64,000 bases of DNA, from contig JAZRVF010000022.1 in assembly GCA_045599005.1 (NCBI GenBank), forward strand, positions 62,001 to 126,000. The letters run 5' to 3'. Numbering within the stretch: the stretch's first letter is position 1; every line of letters begins with the position of its first letter. The notes beneath the pieces were generated by a model. The model did no database searches. It was not told the DNA's origin and saw only the letters and a program-made list of their open reading frames with translations. Below, piece by piece: positions 42,768 through 51,057 of the stretch. Origin of the DNA: Treponema_I sp045599005. Its GTDB lineage: Bacteria > Spirochaetota > Spirochaetia > Treponematales > Treponemataceae. Both the position numbers and the translations under genes were made by a program.

Positions 42768-43226
42768 ATTTACCTCCAGATTTTTCAGGACGATTATACA
42801 CTATGTTTCAGTTCATTATATAAAAATCTTTTACTGTAGAAAAGTCAGGTATGAAAAATCATCAGCCCTTCACAAACATTTTGCACAAGGCTTCTGATCG
42901 TTTTCCCCGCTGCGCAATGTCTTGAGCGGTGCGGGCTGCATTTTCAGTTTCATTCTGCTACATATCGTAGGAGACATAATCAGTTCCGTCAACTTCCAGC
43001 TGTGCACAGGGATGTCCGGCGGATAAATGATAAAAGGCTGCCAGATTGGTGTTGAATGCCAGGTCAAATTCCCTGTACCGCAGATAGAAAGCGTTGAAAC
43101 TTGCATTCCGCCTTGCGGGTGTTTTTGCCAGTCGCTGGCTAACTGGTAGTATTTTTATAAATTGATTTAGATTCTGTCCGAGAGGGGATAATCCCGATAA
43201 AAAATAACTGGCTTTTTTTCCCTGTT
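42768..43226. other. Intergenic region with 47-bp repeat and orphan frame
   Basis: Contains the antitoxin promoter area, the right 47-bp repeat (42903-42949), and an open minus-strand frame from about 43222 to 42955 (…FNAFYLRYREFD…) that has no start codon or ribosome site. Part of it (CGCAAGGCGGAAT) also occurs at 33.9 kb. Most likely a remnant or repeat sequence. Confidence 0.5.
42903..42949. repeat. 47-bp direct repeat, right copy
   Basis: Identical to 42156-42202; the starts are 747 bases apart. Confidence 0.9.
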
Positions 43227-43859
43227 TTACTTCACAATGTACTTTCCGGAGCTGTCTCTTTCCATGAATCTGAAGGTATGGTAATTGGAGTACCAGGGGC
43301 CGTCAGCTAAGATTGAACCGTCCACAGTCAGACCGAGAAAATCCAGCTCATTGAAGAGAAAAGTCCGCATCACAAGACCCTGCTGATATTTGTAGAAGAA
43401 TTCAACCATCATGTATTTAAATCCATCGGCATATTCTGATATACAATCCTGTAACAGAACTGAGCAGCCAAAATCACCGTTGAACTCAGCGGCCACATCC
43501 TCATTTCTGAAAACGCTGATGTAACTGGATGGAACCTCAAATCCTGCGATGTTGTTCAGACACATGTAAACCATCATTGCATACTGAAGTGAAAGATCGC
43601 TGTCATCTTTTTCGCAGTCTGTAAAAAGTGAGTAACGGACTTCTCCTGATATTCCTTTTTTATTGATCGTAAAAGTCTGTGTTATCCCCACATCGTTATT
43701 ATCCGGATTATCAGCAATCTGCATGTCTTGGGTGAGATAATACATCACATCGAATTCTTTCACTGATTCAGTGATCTTGAATCTGCTTCCTGCAATATCC
43801 GCAAAACACTCTGCGCCTAAAACCAGAATAAACGTCACCAGCAGCAAAAACTTTTTCAT
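43227..43859 (-). CDS. Secreted protein of unknown function
   Basis: 210 residues with a signal peptide (MKKFLLLVTFILVLGAECFA, cleavage after ECFA) behind AGGAGAAAT. The mature part is acidic and rich in aromatic residues, with FTINKKGISGEVRYSLF and YHTFRFMERDSSGKY. It matches no domain I recognise; a periplasmic or outer-membrane-associated location is likely. No lipobox cysteine. Confidence 0.7.
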   Translation of the reverse strand: MKKFLLLVTFILVLGAECFADIAGSRFKITESVKEFDVMYYLTQDMQIADNPDNNDVGITQTFTINKKGISGEVRYSLFTDCEKDDSDLSLQYAMMVYMCLNNIAGFEVPSSYISVFRNEDVAAEFNGDFGCSVLLQDCISEYADGFKYMMVEFFYKYQQGLVMRTFLFNELDFLGLTVDGSILADGPWYSNYHTFRFMERDSSGKYIVK

Positions 43860-44029
43860 ATTTCTCCTATCAGGGACTCAGCGTCAGCAGCGATTCACGG
43901 ATTGGGAGAATCCAGTCTGCGGATGCACTGCAGTGAGCCCATCAGCAGGATTATAGCGTTTAAATGTTAACAGATACAATAAGGTCTGGTTTTTTTGCAG
44001 GAAATGGGTGTGAACGGTAGCAAAATTTT

Positions 44030-44097
44030 TCTAATCAAGAAATATTATAATATTTTTCGAATATATTCAGGAAATATTATAATATTTCTTGATTAGA
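44030..44097. promoter_or_regulatory. Perfect 26-bp inverted repeat with two internal palindromes
   Basis: Arms 44030-44055 and 44072-44097 are exact reverse complements (TCTAATCAAGA...), separated by 16 bases that contain TTCGAA. Each arm contains AAATATTATAATATTT, itself a 16-bp palindrome, so the same site occurs twice, 32 bases centre to centre. It ends 27 bases before the ATPase ATG and is a good operator or hairpin candidate. Confidence 0.85.
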
Positions 44098-44124
44098 CTG
44101 GGGGAAATCACTTATCATAAGGAT

Positions 44125-45270
44125 ATGAGTGAAATTAAACGGGATCTGCAGGGTATTCTTTCCCAGAAACTTGGAAAAGGAAAGGTCCTGATGTTGATCG
44201 GGCCCAGACAGGTTGGAAAAACTACACTTTTACGGAAACTTCTTTCTGAATCCGGGGCTGAGAATTCGGTTCAATATTGGAATTGTGACGAAGTTGATGT
44301 AAGAAATATTCTTGCCGAAGAATCTTCTGCACGTCTGAAATCTTTCGTTGGAAATTCAAAATTTATTGTCATTGATGAAGCTCAGCGTGTTCAGAATATA
44401 GGACTCAAATTAAAAATCCTGCATGACAGTTTTCCTGATGTCCAGTTTGCAGTAACTGGTTCTTCTGCTTTGGAACTGTCTGATACAATAAACGAATCGT
44501 TAACCGGACGAAAGTTTGAATATAATCTTTTCCCATTTTCCACAAATGAGCTTGTCCACAATTTTTCCATGCTGGAAGAAATGAAACTGCTGGAAAACAG
44601 ACTGATTTTTGGTTTTTATCCTGATGTGGTGAATAATCCTGGTGAAGAAAAGGAAATACTTTCGAGCATTGTTTCAAGTTATCTTTATAAAGATGTCTTT
44701 GAATTTCAGGATATCAGGAAGCCGGCGATAATCGAAAAACTGATCCAGGCATTGGCATTGCAGATTGGAAGTGAAGTATCGTTTAATGAACTTGGAAATC
44801 TTCTGGGAATTGACAGTCTGACCGTTCAAAAATATGTGGATTTATTGGAAAAGGCTTATGTTATTTTTCACCTTCATTCTTACAGCCGCAATGTCCGCAA
44901 TGAACTGAAAAAGAGCATTAAAATATATTTTTATGATAACGGTGTAAGAAATGCGGTGATCTCAAATTTTTCTTCCTATGATCTGCGGACAGATATCGGC
45001 ATGATCTGGGAGAATTTTCTGATCAGTGAGCGGGTAAAAAACAATGCTTTTCATAACAGGAAGGCGAAATATTATTTCTGGCGTACAACTCAAAAACAGG
45101 AAGTTGATTTTATTGAAGAGATTGACGGAAAATTTTCAGCCTATGAATTCAAATATAATCCCAGAAAGACAAATGTAAAATGTCCGCTGACATTTTCCAA
45201 TAATTATCCTGAAATTCCTTTCTCTGTAATTACCAGAGACAATTATCTTGATTTTGTTACAGAGGAATGA
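44125..45270 (+). CDS. AAA ATPase with DUF4143 nuclease-like C-terminus
   Basis: 381 residues from ATG 44125; a TTG at 44089 in the inverted repeat would add 12. Walker A is LIGPRQVGKTTLLRKL and Walker B FIVIDEAQRV, followed by VTGSSALEL (sensor). The C-terminal half carries the DUF4143 helical region and the restriction-fold motif VDFIEEIDGKFSAYEFKY (D...ExK). These single-gene ATPases are frequent accessory genes with unknown role. The preceding inverted repeat may let the protein control its own expression. AAGG lies close to the ATG. Confidence 0.85.
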   Translation: MSEIKRDLQGILSQKLGKGKVLMLIGPRQVGKTTLLRKLLSESGAENSVQYWNCDEVDVRNILAEESSARLKSFVGNSKFIVIDEAQRVQNIGLKLKILHDSFPDVQFAVTGSSALELSDTINESLTGRKFEYNLFPFSTNELVHNFSMLEEMKLLENRLIFGFYPDVVNNPGEEKEILSSIVSSYLYKDVFEFQDIRKPAIIEKLIQALALQIGSEVSFNELGNLLGIDSLTVQKYVDLLEKAYVIFHLHSYSRNVRNELKKSIKIYFYDNGVRNAVISNFSSYDLRTDIGMIWENFLISERVKNNAFHNRKAKYYFWRTTQKQEVDFIEEIDGKFSAYEFKYNPRKTNVKCPLTFSNNYPEIPFSVITRDNYLDFVTEE

Positions 45271-45509
45271 ATGCACTTTTCCACCTTGCCAACAAGGCGG
45301 CGCGGGATTGTAAGGGCTGCGGAGCAGAAGCCGCGGTTTCTGCGGCTTTGGAGGCGCTTTGACGCCGGAACCCTGAAAAGCCCCCGTACTGCTGGCAGGT
45401 TCGCCTCATAAAAACCTGAGATCCCTGATGATTCCGGCTGTCCGTCGGATCCTGGAGTTTTTTCTGGGAAAGGTCGCGGTGTATTCCCTTTTCTGCCAGG
45501 CCGCTGTGA
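45271..45509. other. GC-rich structured intergenic region
   Basis: 239 bases between the convergent ATPase and LacI genes, richer in GC than the ATPase gene. It contains AGCCGCGGTTTCTGCGGCT (perfect small hairpin) and other partial stems but no classical terminator and no gene. Confidence 0.5.
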
Positions 45510-46568
45510 TCATTCCGCGGGTTTCGGGTCCGGGTTCACTCTGGCGCAGGAATTACGGATGACAAGGGTCGGCTCCACTTTGACGGGCACCAGCTGGACG
45601 GCTTTTTTCTCGATGGCGTCAATGGCTGTGGTCACGATTTTTCTTCCGAAGTCTTCGTAATTGTAGTCCACGCTGGTGAGCAGCGGGGATGTGACCTGGG
45701 ATATGAATGTGTTGTCGAAACTGATCACCGAGATGTCCTTTGGCACGGAAAGTCCTTTTTCCGTAAGGGCGCGCACAATTCCGGCAGCTGTAAAGTCGTT
45801 TATGGCAATAATCACGGATGGCAGTTTTTCCTGCTGGAAAATCTTCTGCATGCAGGCATAACCACCGTCCGCATCGTAATGGGATTCCTCCACAATGTAG
45901 TCGTCTTTGAAGGGAATGCCCGCTCTGTGCAGCATCTGCTTGAAGCGGAGACGTTTTTCCGCTGTTCCACGTACATCGCCCCGTCCGCCGGCAAGCACTA
46001 TGTGGCGGTGTCCAAGTTCCAGAAGGTAATCCATGACCTGGGACATTGCCTTTGCCTGGTCAATGCGGACCGAAAGACAGTCCGTTCCTTCCATCTGGCC
46101 GGCCACAACAACGGGCATGCGGTCGCAGAGTCTGTTAACCCGGTCGGCAAAATCCTCGTTCACCATGATTGAGTCCACGCTGCCGCCGATGAGTATGACT
46201 GAATCCACCCGCTGCTGTTCAAGGCGGTTCAGCAGTTCCTGTTCCATGTCAAGTCTGCTGAAGGAATTACAGATGAGGAGCGAGTAGCCCCGTTCTGTGG
46301 CAACCTGCTCGCATTCAACGGCCACACGGGAATAGTAGGGGTTTCTGATGTCTGCCGTAAGAAAACCGATGGTGGATGTGCGGGTGCTGCTCAGGTTCCG
46401 CGCCATTGAGTTGGGCTGGAAATCGTATTTCCTGATCACTTCCTCAATACGCTGTTTCTTTTCCGCAGAAACTTTCGCTTTGCCTGTAAGAACTCTGGAA
46501 ACTGTAGCCACTGAGACGCCAGCTTCCTGTGCAATGTCATATATCGTTATGTCGTAATTTGCTGCCAT
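45510..46568 (-). CDS. LacI-family transcriptional regulator of the sugar locus
   Basis: 352 residues from ATG 46568 (AAGG 11 bases upstream; TTG 46589 is less likely). The LacI HTH is ITIYDIAQEAGVSVATVSRVL, followed by the hinge and a periplasmic-binding-protein-like core (GFLTADIRNPYYSRVAVECE) that binds a sugar effector. Divergent from the permease genes. Three GAAAnCGnTTTC-type operators lie between: in its own promoter, in the middle and on the permease start codon. Autoregulation plus control of the uptake operon is likely. Confidence 0.92.
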   Translation of the reverse strand: MAANYDITIYDIAQEAGVSVATVSRVLTGKAKVSAEKKQRIEEVIRKYDFQPNSMARNLSSTRTSTIGFLTADIRNPYYSRVAVECEQVATERGYSLLICNSFSRLDMEQELLNRLEQQRVDSVILIGGSVDSIMVNEDFADRVNRLCDRMPVVVAGQMEGTDCLSVRIDQAKAMSQVMDYLLELGHRHIVLAGGRGDVRGTAEKRLRFKQMLHRAGIPFKDDYIVEESHYDADGGYACMQKIFQQEKLPSVIIAINDFTAAGIVRALTEKGLSVPKDISVISFDNTFISQVTSPLLTSVDYNYEDFGRKIVTTAIDAIEKKAVQLVPVKVEPTLVIRNSCARVNPDPKPAE

Positions 46569-46666
46569 GGTTTTGCCTTGAAGACTCAATTGCGTTTTCT
46601 TTCCGTAAACCTGACCCTTGTGAAGGGCTGAAACTGGAATTTCAGGTTATAAAAGTGCTTACGGAA

Positions 46667-46712
46667 GAAACCGCTTTCACAAGACTTTATCAGACAAAAC
46701 TGCAACCGTCAA
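46667..46712 (-). promoter_or_regulatory. Promoter and operator of the LacI gene
   Basis: Minus strand: TTGACG (46712-46707), 17 bases, TAAAGT (46689-46684), then the operator GAAAGCGGTTTC (46678-46667) at the transcription start. The 5' leader would be about 109 bases. Confidence 0.65.
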
Positions 46713-46799
46713 GACTGATGATTTCGGCTTGATTTTCAGTGGTTTCTGAGAAATAGGTAAATTCTGGCTCACTTAGGTGATTCATGAAAAATCGAAAAA

Positions 46800-46813
46800 T
46801 GAAAACGTTTTCA
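46800..46813. promoter_or_regulatory. LacI-type operator, perfect palindrome
   Basis: TGAAAACGTTTTCA, a 14-bp perfect palindrome with the LacI-family central CG, in the middle of the divergent region. It is 134 bases from the lacI-side operator and 208 from the permease-side operator. Confidence 0.8.
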
Positions 46814-46969
46814 AAGATTTTGGAGGTTTTTTCACATTTTTAGCCGGTTTTTTGTGGAAAAGTTTGGCATGGTTGATTGACTTTTTCAACCAAGAGAAAA
46901 TTTGAAGTGTTTGTAAATTGCAATATAGCAAGGAATTACAAAGTTTTGAAAAAATTTGTAAAATTTCGT

Positions 46970-47021
46970 TTGACAATTCTGAATTTGCGCCTTTATAATC
47001 AGGAATATGAAAACGGTTTCA
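46970..47021 (+). promoter_or_regulatory. Consensus promoter with operator on the permease start codon
   Basis: TTGACA (46970-46975), 18 bases, TATAAT (46994-46999), seven bases, ATG at 47007. The operator TGAAAACGGTTTCA (47008-47021) covers the start codon and the expected +1. The mRNA should begin at or next to the ATG. Confidence 0.8.
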
Positions 47022-47984
47022 AAAAATCAAACAAGTGAAACATCAGTCCAGCTTAACAGACCGCTGCGCAGAAACGGATTTTTCCAGAATCTGGTTCGCT
47101 ATCGCACGCTGCTGCTGATGTGTCTTCCCGCAATTGTGTTTTTCATCGCATTCAGTTATGCACCGATGCCGGGAATTTATGTGGCTTTTGTAAAATACAA
47201 TTACAGCAAGGGTATCTTCGGAAGCAAATTTGTGGGCTGGGACAACTTCAAGTTCCTGTTCACTTCCGGAAAACTGTGGATGCTTACCCGCAACACAGTT
47301 CTGTACAATTTTGCATTCATCATCACAGAAAACTTTGTGGCAATCTTCATGGCCATCCTGATCAACGAGATCCGGAACCACTGGTTCAAGAAGATCTCGC
47401 AGACAGTCATGTTCCTGCCTTACTTCATCTCAGCTGTTCTTGTCGGACTTCTTGTCTACAACATCTTCAACTACGACTACGGATTCCTGAACAGTCTGCT
47501 TACAAAGATGGGACTTGAGAAATGGGCTCCCTACTCAGAGACAAAATGCTGGCCCTGGCTTATTGTGCTGATCAACCTGTGGCAGAAAACCGGCTACAAC
47601 TCAATCGTTTATTTCGCCGCGATCATGGGAATTGATTCCTCAATCTGTGAAGCCGCCGAGATAGACGGTGCAAACGGATTCCAGCGCATCCGCTACATCA
47701 TCCTGCCGAGCCTCAAGCCTACAGTTGTTATTTTGCTTCTGTTCGCAATGGGTGGCATTGTCAAAGGTAATTTCGGACTTTTCTACAACATTGTCGGAAA
47801 GAACTCCCTGCTTTATCCGGTTACCGACATCATCGAGACATACGTTTACCGCGCAACCATGAACGACTTCAACTTCAGCACAGCAAGTGCCGTAGGTCTG
47901 TATCAGTCTGTCGTGGGATTCGTGCTGGTTATGGTCTGCAATTTCGTGGTCAAGCACATTGAGCCTGACTATTCATTGTTCTGA
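47007..47984 (+). CDS. Sugar ABC transporter permease, LplB type
   Basis: 325-residue inner-membrane permease of the CUT1 family, six helices. The segment EAAEIDGANGFQRIRYIILPSLKP is the EAA loop that docks the ATPase. CUT1 systems of the LplB/LplC type import oligosaccharides. No ATPase gene is in the locus, as is common where one shared MsmK-like ATPase serves several systems. A downstream start is unlikely because no ATG or GTG occurs before the first helix. Confidence 0.92.
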   Translation: MKTVSKNQTSETSVQLNRPLRRNGFFQNLVRYRTLLLMCLPAIVFFIAFSYAPMPGIYVAFVKYNYSKGIFGSKFVGWDNFKFLFTSGKLWMLTRNTVLYNFAFIITENFVAIFMAILINEIRNHWFKKISQTVMFLPYFISAVLVGLLVYNIFNYDYGFLNSLLTKMGLEKWAPYSETKCWPWLIVLINLWQKTGYNSIVYFAAIMGIDSSICEAAEIDGANGFQRIRYIILPSLKPTVVILLLFAMGGIVKGNFGLFYNIVGKNSLLYPVTDIIETYVYRATMNDFNFSTASAVGLYQSVVGFVLVMVCNFVVKHIEPDYSLF

Positions 47985-47998
47985 TACGGAGATCTGTC

Positions 47999-48910
47999 AT
48001 GAAAACAAAAACTACACCGAAAAAAGTGCGTGCGTCAGCATCAGATCTTTTCATCCGCCGTCTGGCATACGTCCTTGTCTCGATCTATGCGGTCCTCTGT
48101 GTTGTTCCTTTCCTGCTGATCATCGGAACTTCTTTCAGTACGGAGGCAGTTGTCCGCCAGACAGGTTTTACCCTTTTCCCGAAAGGCGCGACTCTTGAGG
48201 CATACAGAACGATTTTTGCCCACGGCTCAACAATTGGCGGCTCTTATGTGGTGACGATTCTTCTGACTGTGATCGGAACCTCAGCCGGACTTTTCATCAT
48301 CGCAATGACAGGTTATGCGCTGCAGAGACGGGACTTCCCCTTCCGCAATGCAATCTCCTTCTTCATTTACTTTACAAGTCTGTTCTCTGCAGGTCTTGCT
48401 CCCTATTACCTGCTGATGACACAGAGCTATCACCTGAAAGACAGCTATCTTGCGGTTCTTCTTCCGCTGATGATGTCTCCCTGGCTGATAATCCTGATGA
48501 AGAACTTTGTGAAATCTGTTCCCCATGAGATCACCGAGTCAGGAAAAATTGACGGGGCAGGGGACTTCAGGATTTTTGCAGAGCTGATTCTGCCCATGCT
48601 CAAACCTGCTCTGGCAACAATCGGACTTTTCCTGGCATTGGGCTACTGGAACGAATGGTATCAGTCTTCATTGTTCCTGAGCAGCCGTGTCACTTACAAA
48701 CCGCTGCAGTACAACCTGTACGAGGCTGTGAACCGTGTTGCCTTCCTGAAAAACTCCATCGCAAGTTCATACGTGACTTTCGAGGATTTTCCCCAGGAAA
48801 CTCTGAAGATGGCAACCGCTGTTGTATCCACCGGCCCGATCATCCTTCTGTACCCCTTCGTACAGAAATACTTCATCAGCGGCATAACTGTAGGCGCTGT
48901 TAAAGGCTGA
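47999..48910 (+). CDS. Sugar ABC transporter permease, LplC/YtcP type
   Basis: 303-residue second CUT1 permease, six helices, with the EAA-type loop ITESGKIDGAGDFRIFAELILP (ATPase contact). It begins 14 bases after the first permease, with GGAG upstream. It ends in FVQKYFISGITVGAVKG, the standard tail of this group. Works with the LplB-type partner and the binding protein downstream. Confidence 0.92.
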   Translation: MKTKTTPKKVRASASDLFIRRLAYVLVSIYAVLCVVPFLLIIGTSFSTEAVVRQTGFTLFPKGATLEAYRTIFAHGSTIGGSYVVTILLTVIGTSAGLFIIAMTGYALQRRDFPFRNAISFFIYFTSLFSAGLAPYYLLMTQSYHLKDSYLAVLLPLMMSPWLIILMKNFVKSVPHEITESGKIDGAGDFRIFAELILPMLKPALATIGLFLALGYWNEWYQSSLFLSSRVTYKPLQYNLYEAVNRVAFLKNSIASSYVTFEDFPQETLKMATAVVSTGPIILLYPFVQKYFISGITVGAVKG

Positions 48911-49106
48911 TACAAATGTGCCGCCATGGACGGCGGCAACAAACGGAGTTTTGCCGCGCTGTTGCTACCCGCGCTTCTTCTTGGAAACAGTTGTGCGGCA
49001 AAACGGAAACATAATTGGAAAAAAGTCCCGGAAGGGCTTTTGATAATAAATGGAGTCTCTAAAAATCAAAGTTTATAGAGATAGTTATGAAACCAGGAGG
49101 ATTCAT
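48911..49106 (+). other. Structured region between permease and binding-protein genes
   Basis: Three hairpins in a row: GCCGCC-ATGGAC-GGCGGC (near 48922), a longer one with arms GTTTTGCCGC and GCGGCAAAAC (near 48950-49010), and AAAAAGTCCC-GGAA-GGGCTTTT (near 49020). They could stabilise or separate the binding-protein mRNA from that of the permeases. Confidence 0.55.
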
Positions 49107-50645
49107 ATGAAAAAAACACTTACAGTGTTGTGCGCACTGCTCTGCATGGCAGGCGTAATGTTTGCAGGTGGTCGCAAGGATACTGCAAAAAAAGCTGACG
49201 ATCTGTCACAGCATGTTGTCATCAAATACATGACAACAGGTGACAAACCCACAAATGGCGCAACAGAGAAAATGCTTGCAAAACTCAACGCCATCCTTAC
49301 AGAAAAAGTAAATGCCGAACTGGAGATTTACTACATCGAATGGACAGACTACATGACCAAATACAATCTGACACTTGCTCAGATGGACGGAACTGTAGAC
49401 CTGGTCGGAACAGCAACAGACTGGCTTGATGCATGGCCGAACAGCAAGAACGGTGCTTTCATGGCACTCAGCGAAGACATGCTGAAAAAATATGCTCCCA
49501 AAACATGGGAATCAGTTTCAAAAGAACACTGGGATATGTGTAAATATGACGGCGACATCTACTTCATGCCCGAAGACAACTACGCACAGTGGACAAACCA
49601 CGGATTCATGTACCGCGGTGACTGGGCAAAAGAAGCAGGTCTTGCAGACGGCGTACACAGCTGGGATCAGCTTACAACTTACCTGAAATGGGTAAAAGCA
49701 AACAAACCCGGTGTTATTCCGTGGGACAGCGATGCAGCAAAATCACTGCAGAACCAGATGTCATTCGGATACATTGCATCACACACACCCTATGTTCAGC
49801 TTGACGGTGTAGGTGTTGACCTGTTCGGTGGTTCACGCAACGACCTGTACAAAATCTACTCACCTTACTACACAGGAAACGAACTTGTTGAGTTTGCAAA
49901 ACTGATGAAAGACTGGGATTCAGCAGGTGTATGGAAGACAGACGTTCTCAACAACTCAAGCTCCAACCGCGATGAGTTCTATCTTGGTCAGACAGCCTGT
50001 GACCAGCACCACACAGAGACATGGTACGGAACAGTACGTCCCCGCATGGAAGAAGATCAGCCCGGTTCAGACGTCGGATTCTTCTGGTTCGGTGAGGAAA
50101 TCGGCAACGTGACAGGACTTTCAATCTCTCACGGAGCAATGGCTCTGTCAGCAGCATCAAAGAACCCTGAACGCGCTCTTATGGTTTATGACCTTCTCCG
50201 CAACGATCCTGAATGCTACAACCTGTTCAACTACGGTATTGAAGGTGTTCAGTACGAAGTTCTCCCCAACGGAACACGCCAGAAACCCGCTTCTTACGAC
50301 AACGATCTGGATGCAATCACAACAAACTACTGGTGGGGACGCAACGATGATCTTGAGATCCGTGACTCACAGCGTGCATGGGCTCAGTACGATGAGATCG
50401 TAAAAGCTTATGATGCTGCAAAGATCGACTATCCTTACGGACAGCTGGTTCTTGAGATTGATTCAATCCGTTCAGAAATCGACAACATGAACGACGTATT
50501 TGCAAACTACATGCCCCGTATCTGTTACGGAAAGTTTGACAACGCTGAAGCAATCGTAAAAGAATTCCGTGCAGCTCTCAAAGCAGCAGGTATTGAAAAC
50601 GTAATTGCTGAAATCCAGCGCCAGATTGATTCTGTCTACAGATAA
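49107..50645 (+). CDS. Sugar ABC transporter solute-binding protein
   Basis: 512-residue extracellular binding protein of the large LipO/CUT1 group. The ATG at 49107 follows AGGAGGA and begins a signal peptide (MKKTLTVLCALLCMAGVMFAGG) without a lipobox cysteine. The open frame extends to 49050 but has no site there. DYMTKYNLTLAQMDGTVDLV and later aromatic segments (TNYWWGRNDDLE) fit a carbohydrate-binding protein. Codon use is strongly biased and adenine-rich, as in highly expressed genes, unlike the neighbouring glycosidases. Confidence 0.9.
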   Translation: MKKTLTVLCALLCMAGVMFAGGRKDTAKKADDLSQHVVIKYMTTGDKPTNGATEKMLAKLNAILTEKVNAELEIYYIEWTDYMTKYNLTLAQMDGTVDLVGTATDWLDAWPNSKNGAFMALSEDMLKKYAPKTWESVSKEHWDMCKYDGDIYFMPEDNYAQWTNHGFMYRGDWAKEAGLADGVHSWDQLTTYLKWVKANKPGVIPWDSDAAKSLQNQMSFGYIASHTPYVQLDGVGVDLFGGSRNDLYKIYSPYYTGNELVEFAKLMKDWDSAGVWKTDVLNNSSSNRDEFYLGQTACDQHHTETWYGTVRPRMEEDQPGSDVGFFWFGEEIGNVTGLSISHGAMALSAASKNPERALMVYDLLRNDPECYNLFNYGIEGVQYEVLPNGTRQKPASYDNDLDAITTNYWWGRNDDLEIRDSQRAWAQYDEIVKAYDAAKIDYPYGQLVLEIDSIRSEIDNMNDVFANYMPRICYGKFDNAEAIVKEFRAALKAAGIENVIAEIQRQIDSVYR

Positions 50646-50657
50646 TCTGAACAGGAA

Positions 50658-50686
50658 TGACATGAATCCACTGCGGGTTCATGTCA
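50658..50686 (+). terminator. Hairpin after the sugar-binding-protein gene
   Basis: Perfect 12-bp stem with an ACTGC loop, but no U run. It may act as a 3' stabiliser or weak terminator. Confidence 0.5.
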
Positions 50687-50765
50687 CTCTGGAGACAGTC
50701 AAGGGGGCGCTTTCGGTTCCTGAGACTGTCGAAACCACCATCTCAGGTGGCTGAAGAAAAGAAGC

Positions 50766-50851
50766 GTCACGGGGAACGTGATGACAAAGTGCAATGAAAG
50801 AGAGAAGTGTCACGGGGAACGTGATGACAAAGTGCAATGAAAGAGAGAAGT
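50766..50851 (+). repeat. 43-bp tandem direct repeat, two copies
   Basis: GTCACGGGGAACGTGATGAC... starts at 50766 and again at 50809, identical over 43 bases, and GTCAT at 50852 opens the dispersed repeat in the same register. Confidence 0.85.
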
Positions 50852-50896
50852 GTCATGTTGAGCGGAATGAACGAAGTGAATGAAGTCGAAACATCT
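50851..50896 (+). repeat. Dispersed intergenic repeat
   Basis: TGTCATGTTGAGCGGAATGA...GAAGTCGAAACATCT, nearly identical to the copy at 28975-29020. Confidence 0.8.
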
Positions 50897-51057
50897 TTAT
50901 CCTGTCGTAATGTCCATAAAGTCCTGAACTCGACACTCTGCCTATAAATAGAAGAAAACTGATAAAAAAAAGTGATTCTGGCGGAAACTGATCTGTCCGC
51001 AACTCTTGAAAAACGAAAAAACAAAAAAGTAAAGACTGATGATTCGGAAGGTTGACC

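Larger units (their letters stand above)
50646..51057. other. Intergenic region with hairpin and repeats before the GH2 gene
   Basis: 412 bases. A perfect hairpin (50658-50686, TGACATGAATCC/GGGTTCATGTCA) directly follows the binding-protein gene, then imperfect GACAGTC/GACTGTC stems, two 43-bp direct repeats, and one dispersed repeat. No gene visible. Confidence 0.65.

Noticed and set aside
42156..42949. Insertion sequence
   Set aside because: The flanking repeats are direct, 47 bp, and the interior holds a toxin-antitoxin pair with no transposase or terminal inverted repeats.
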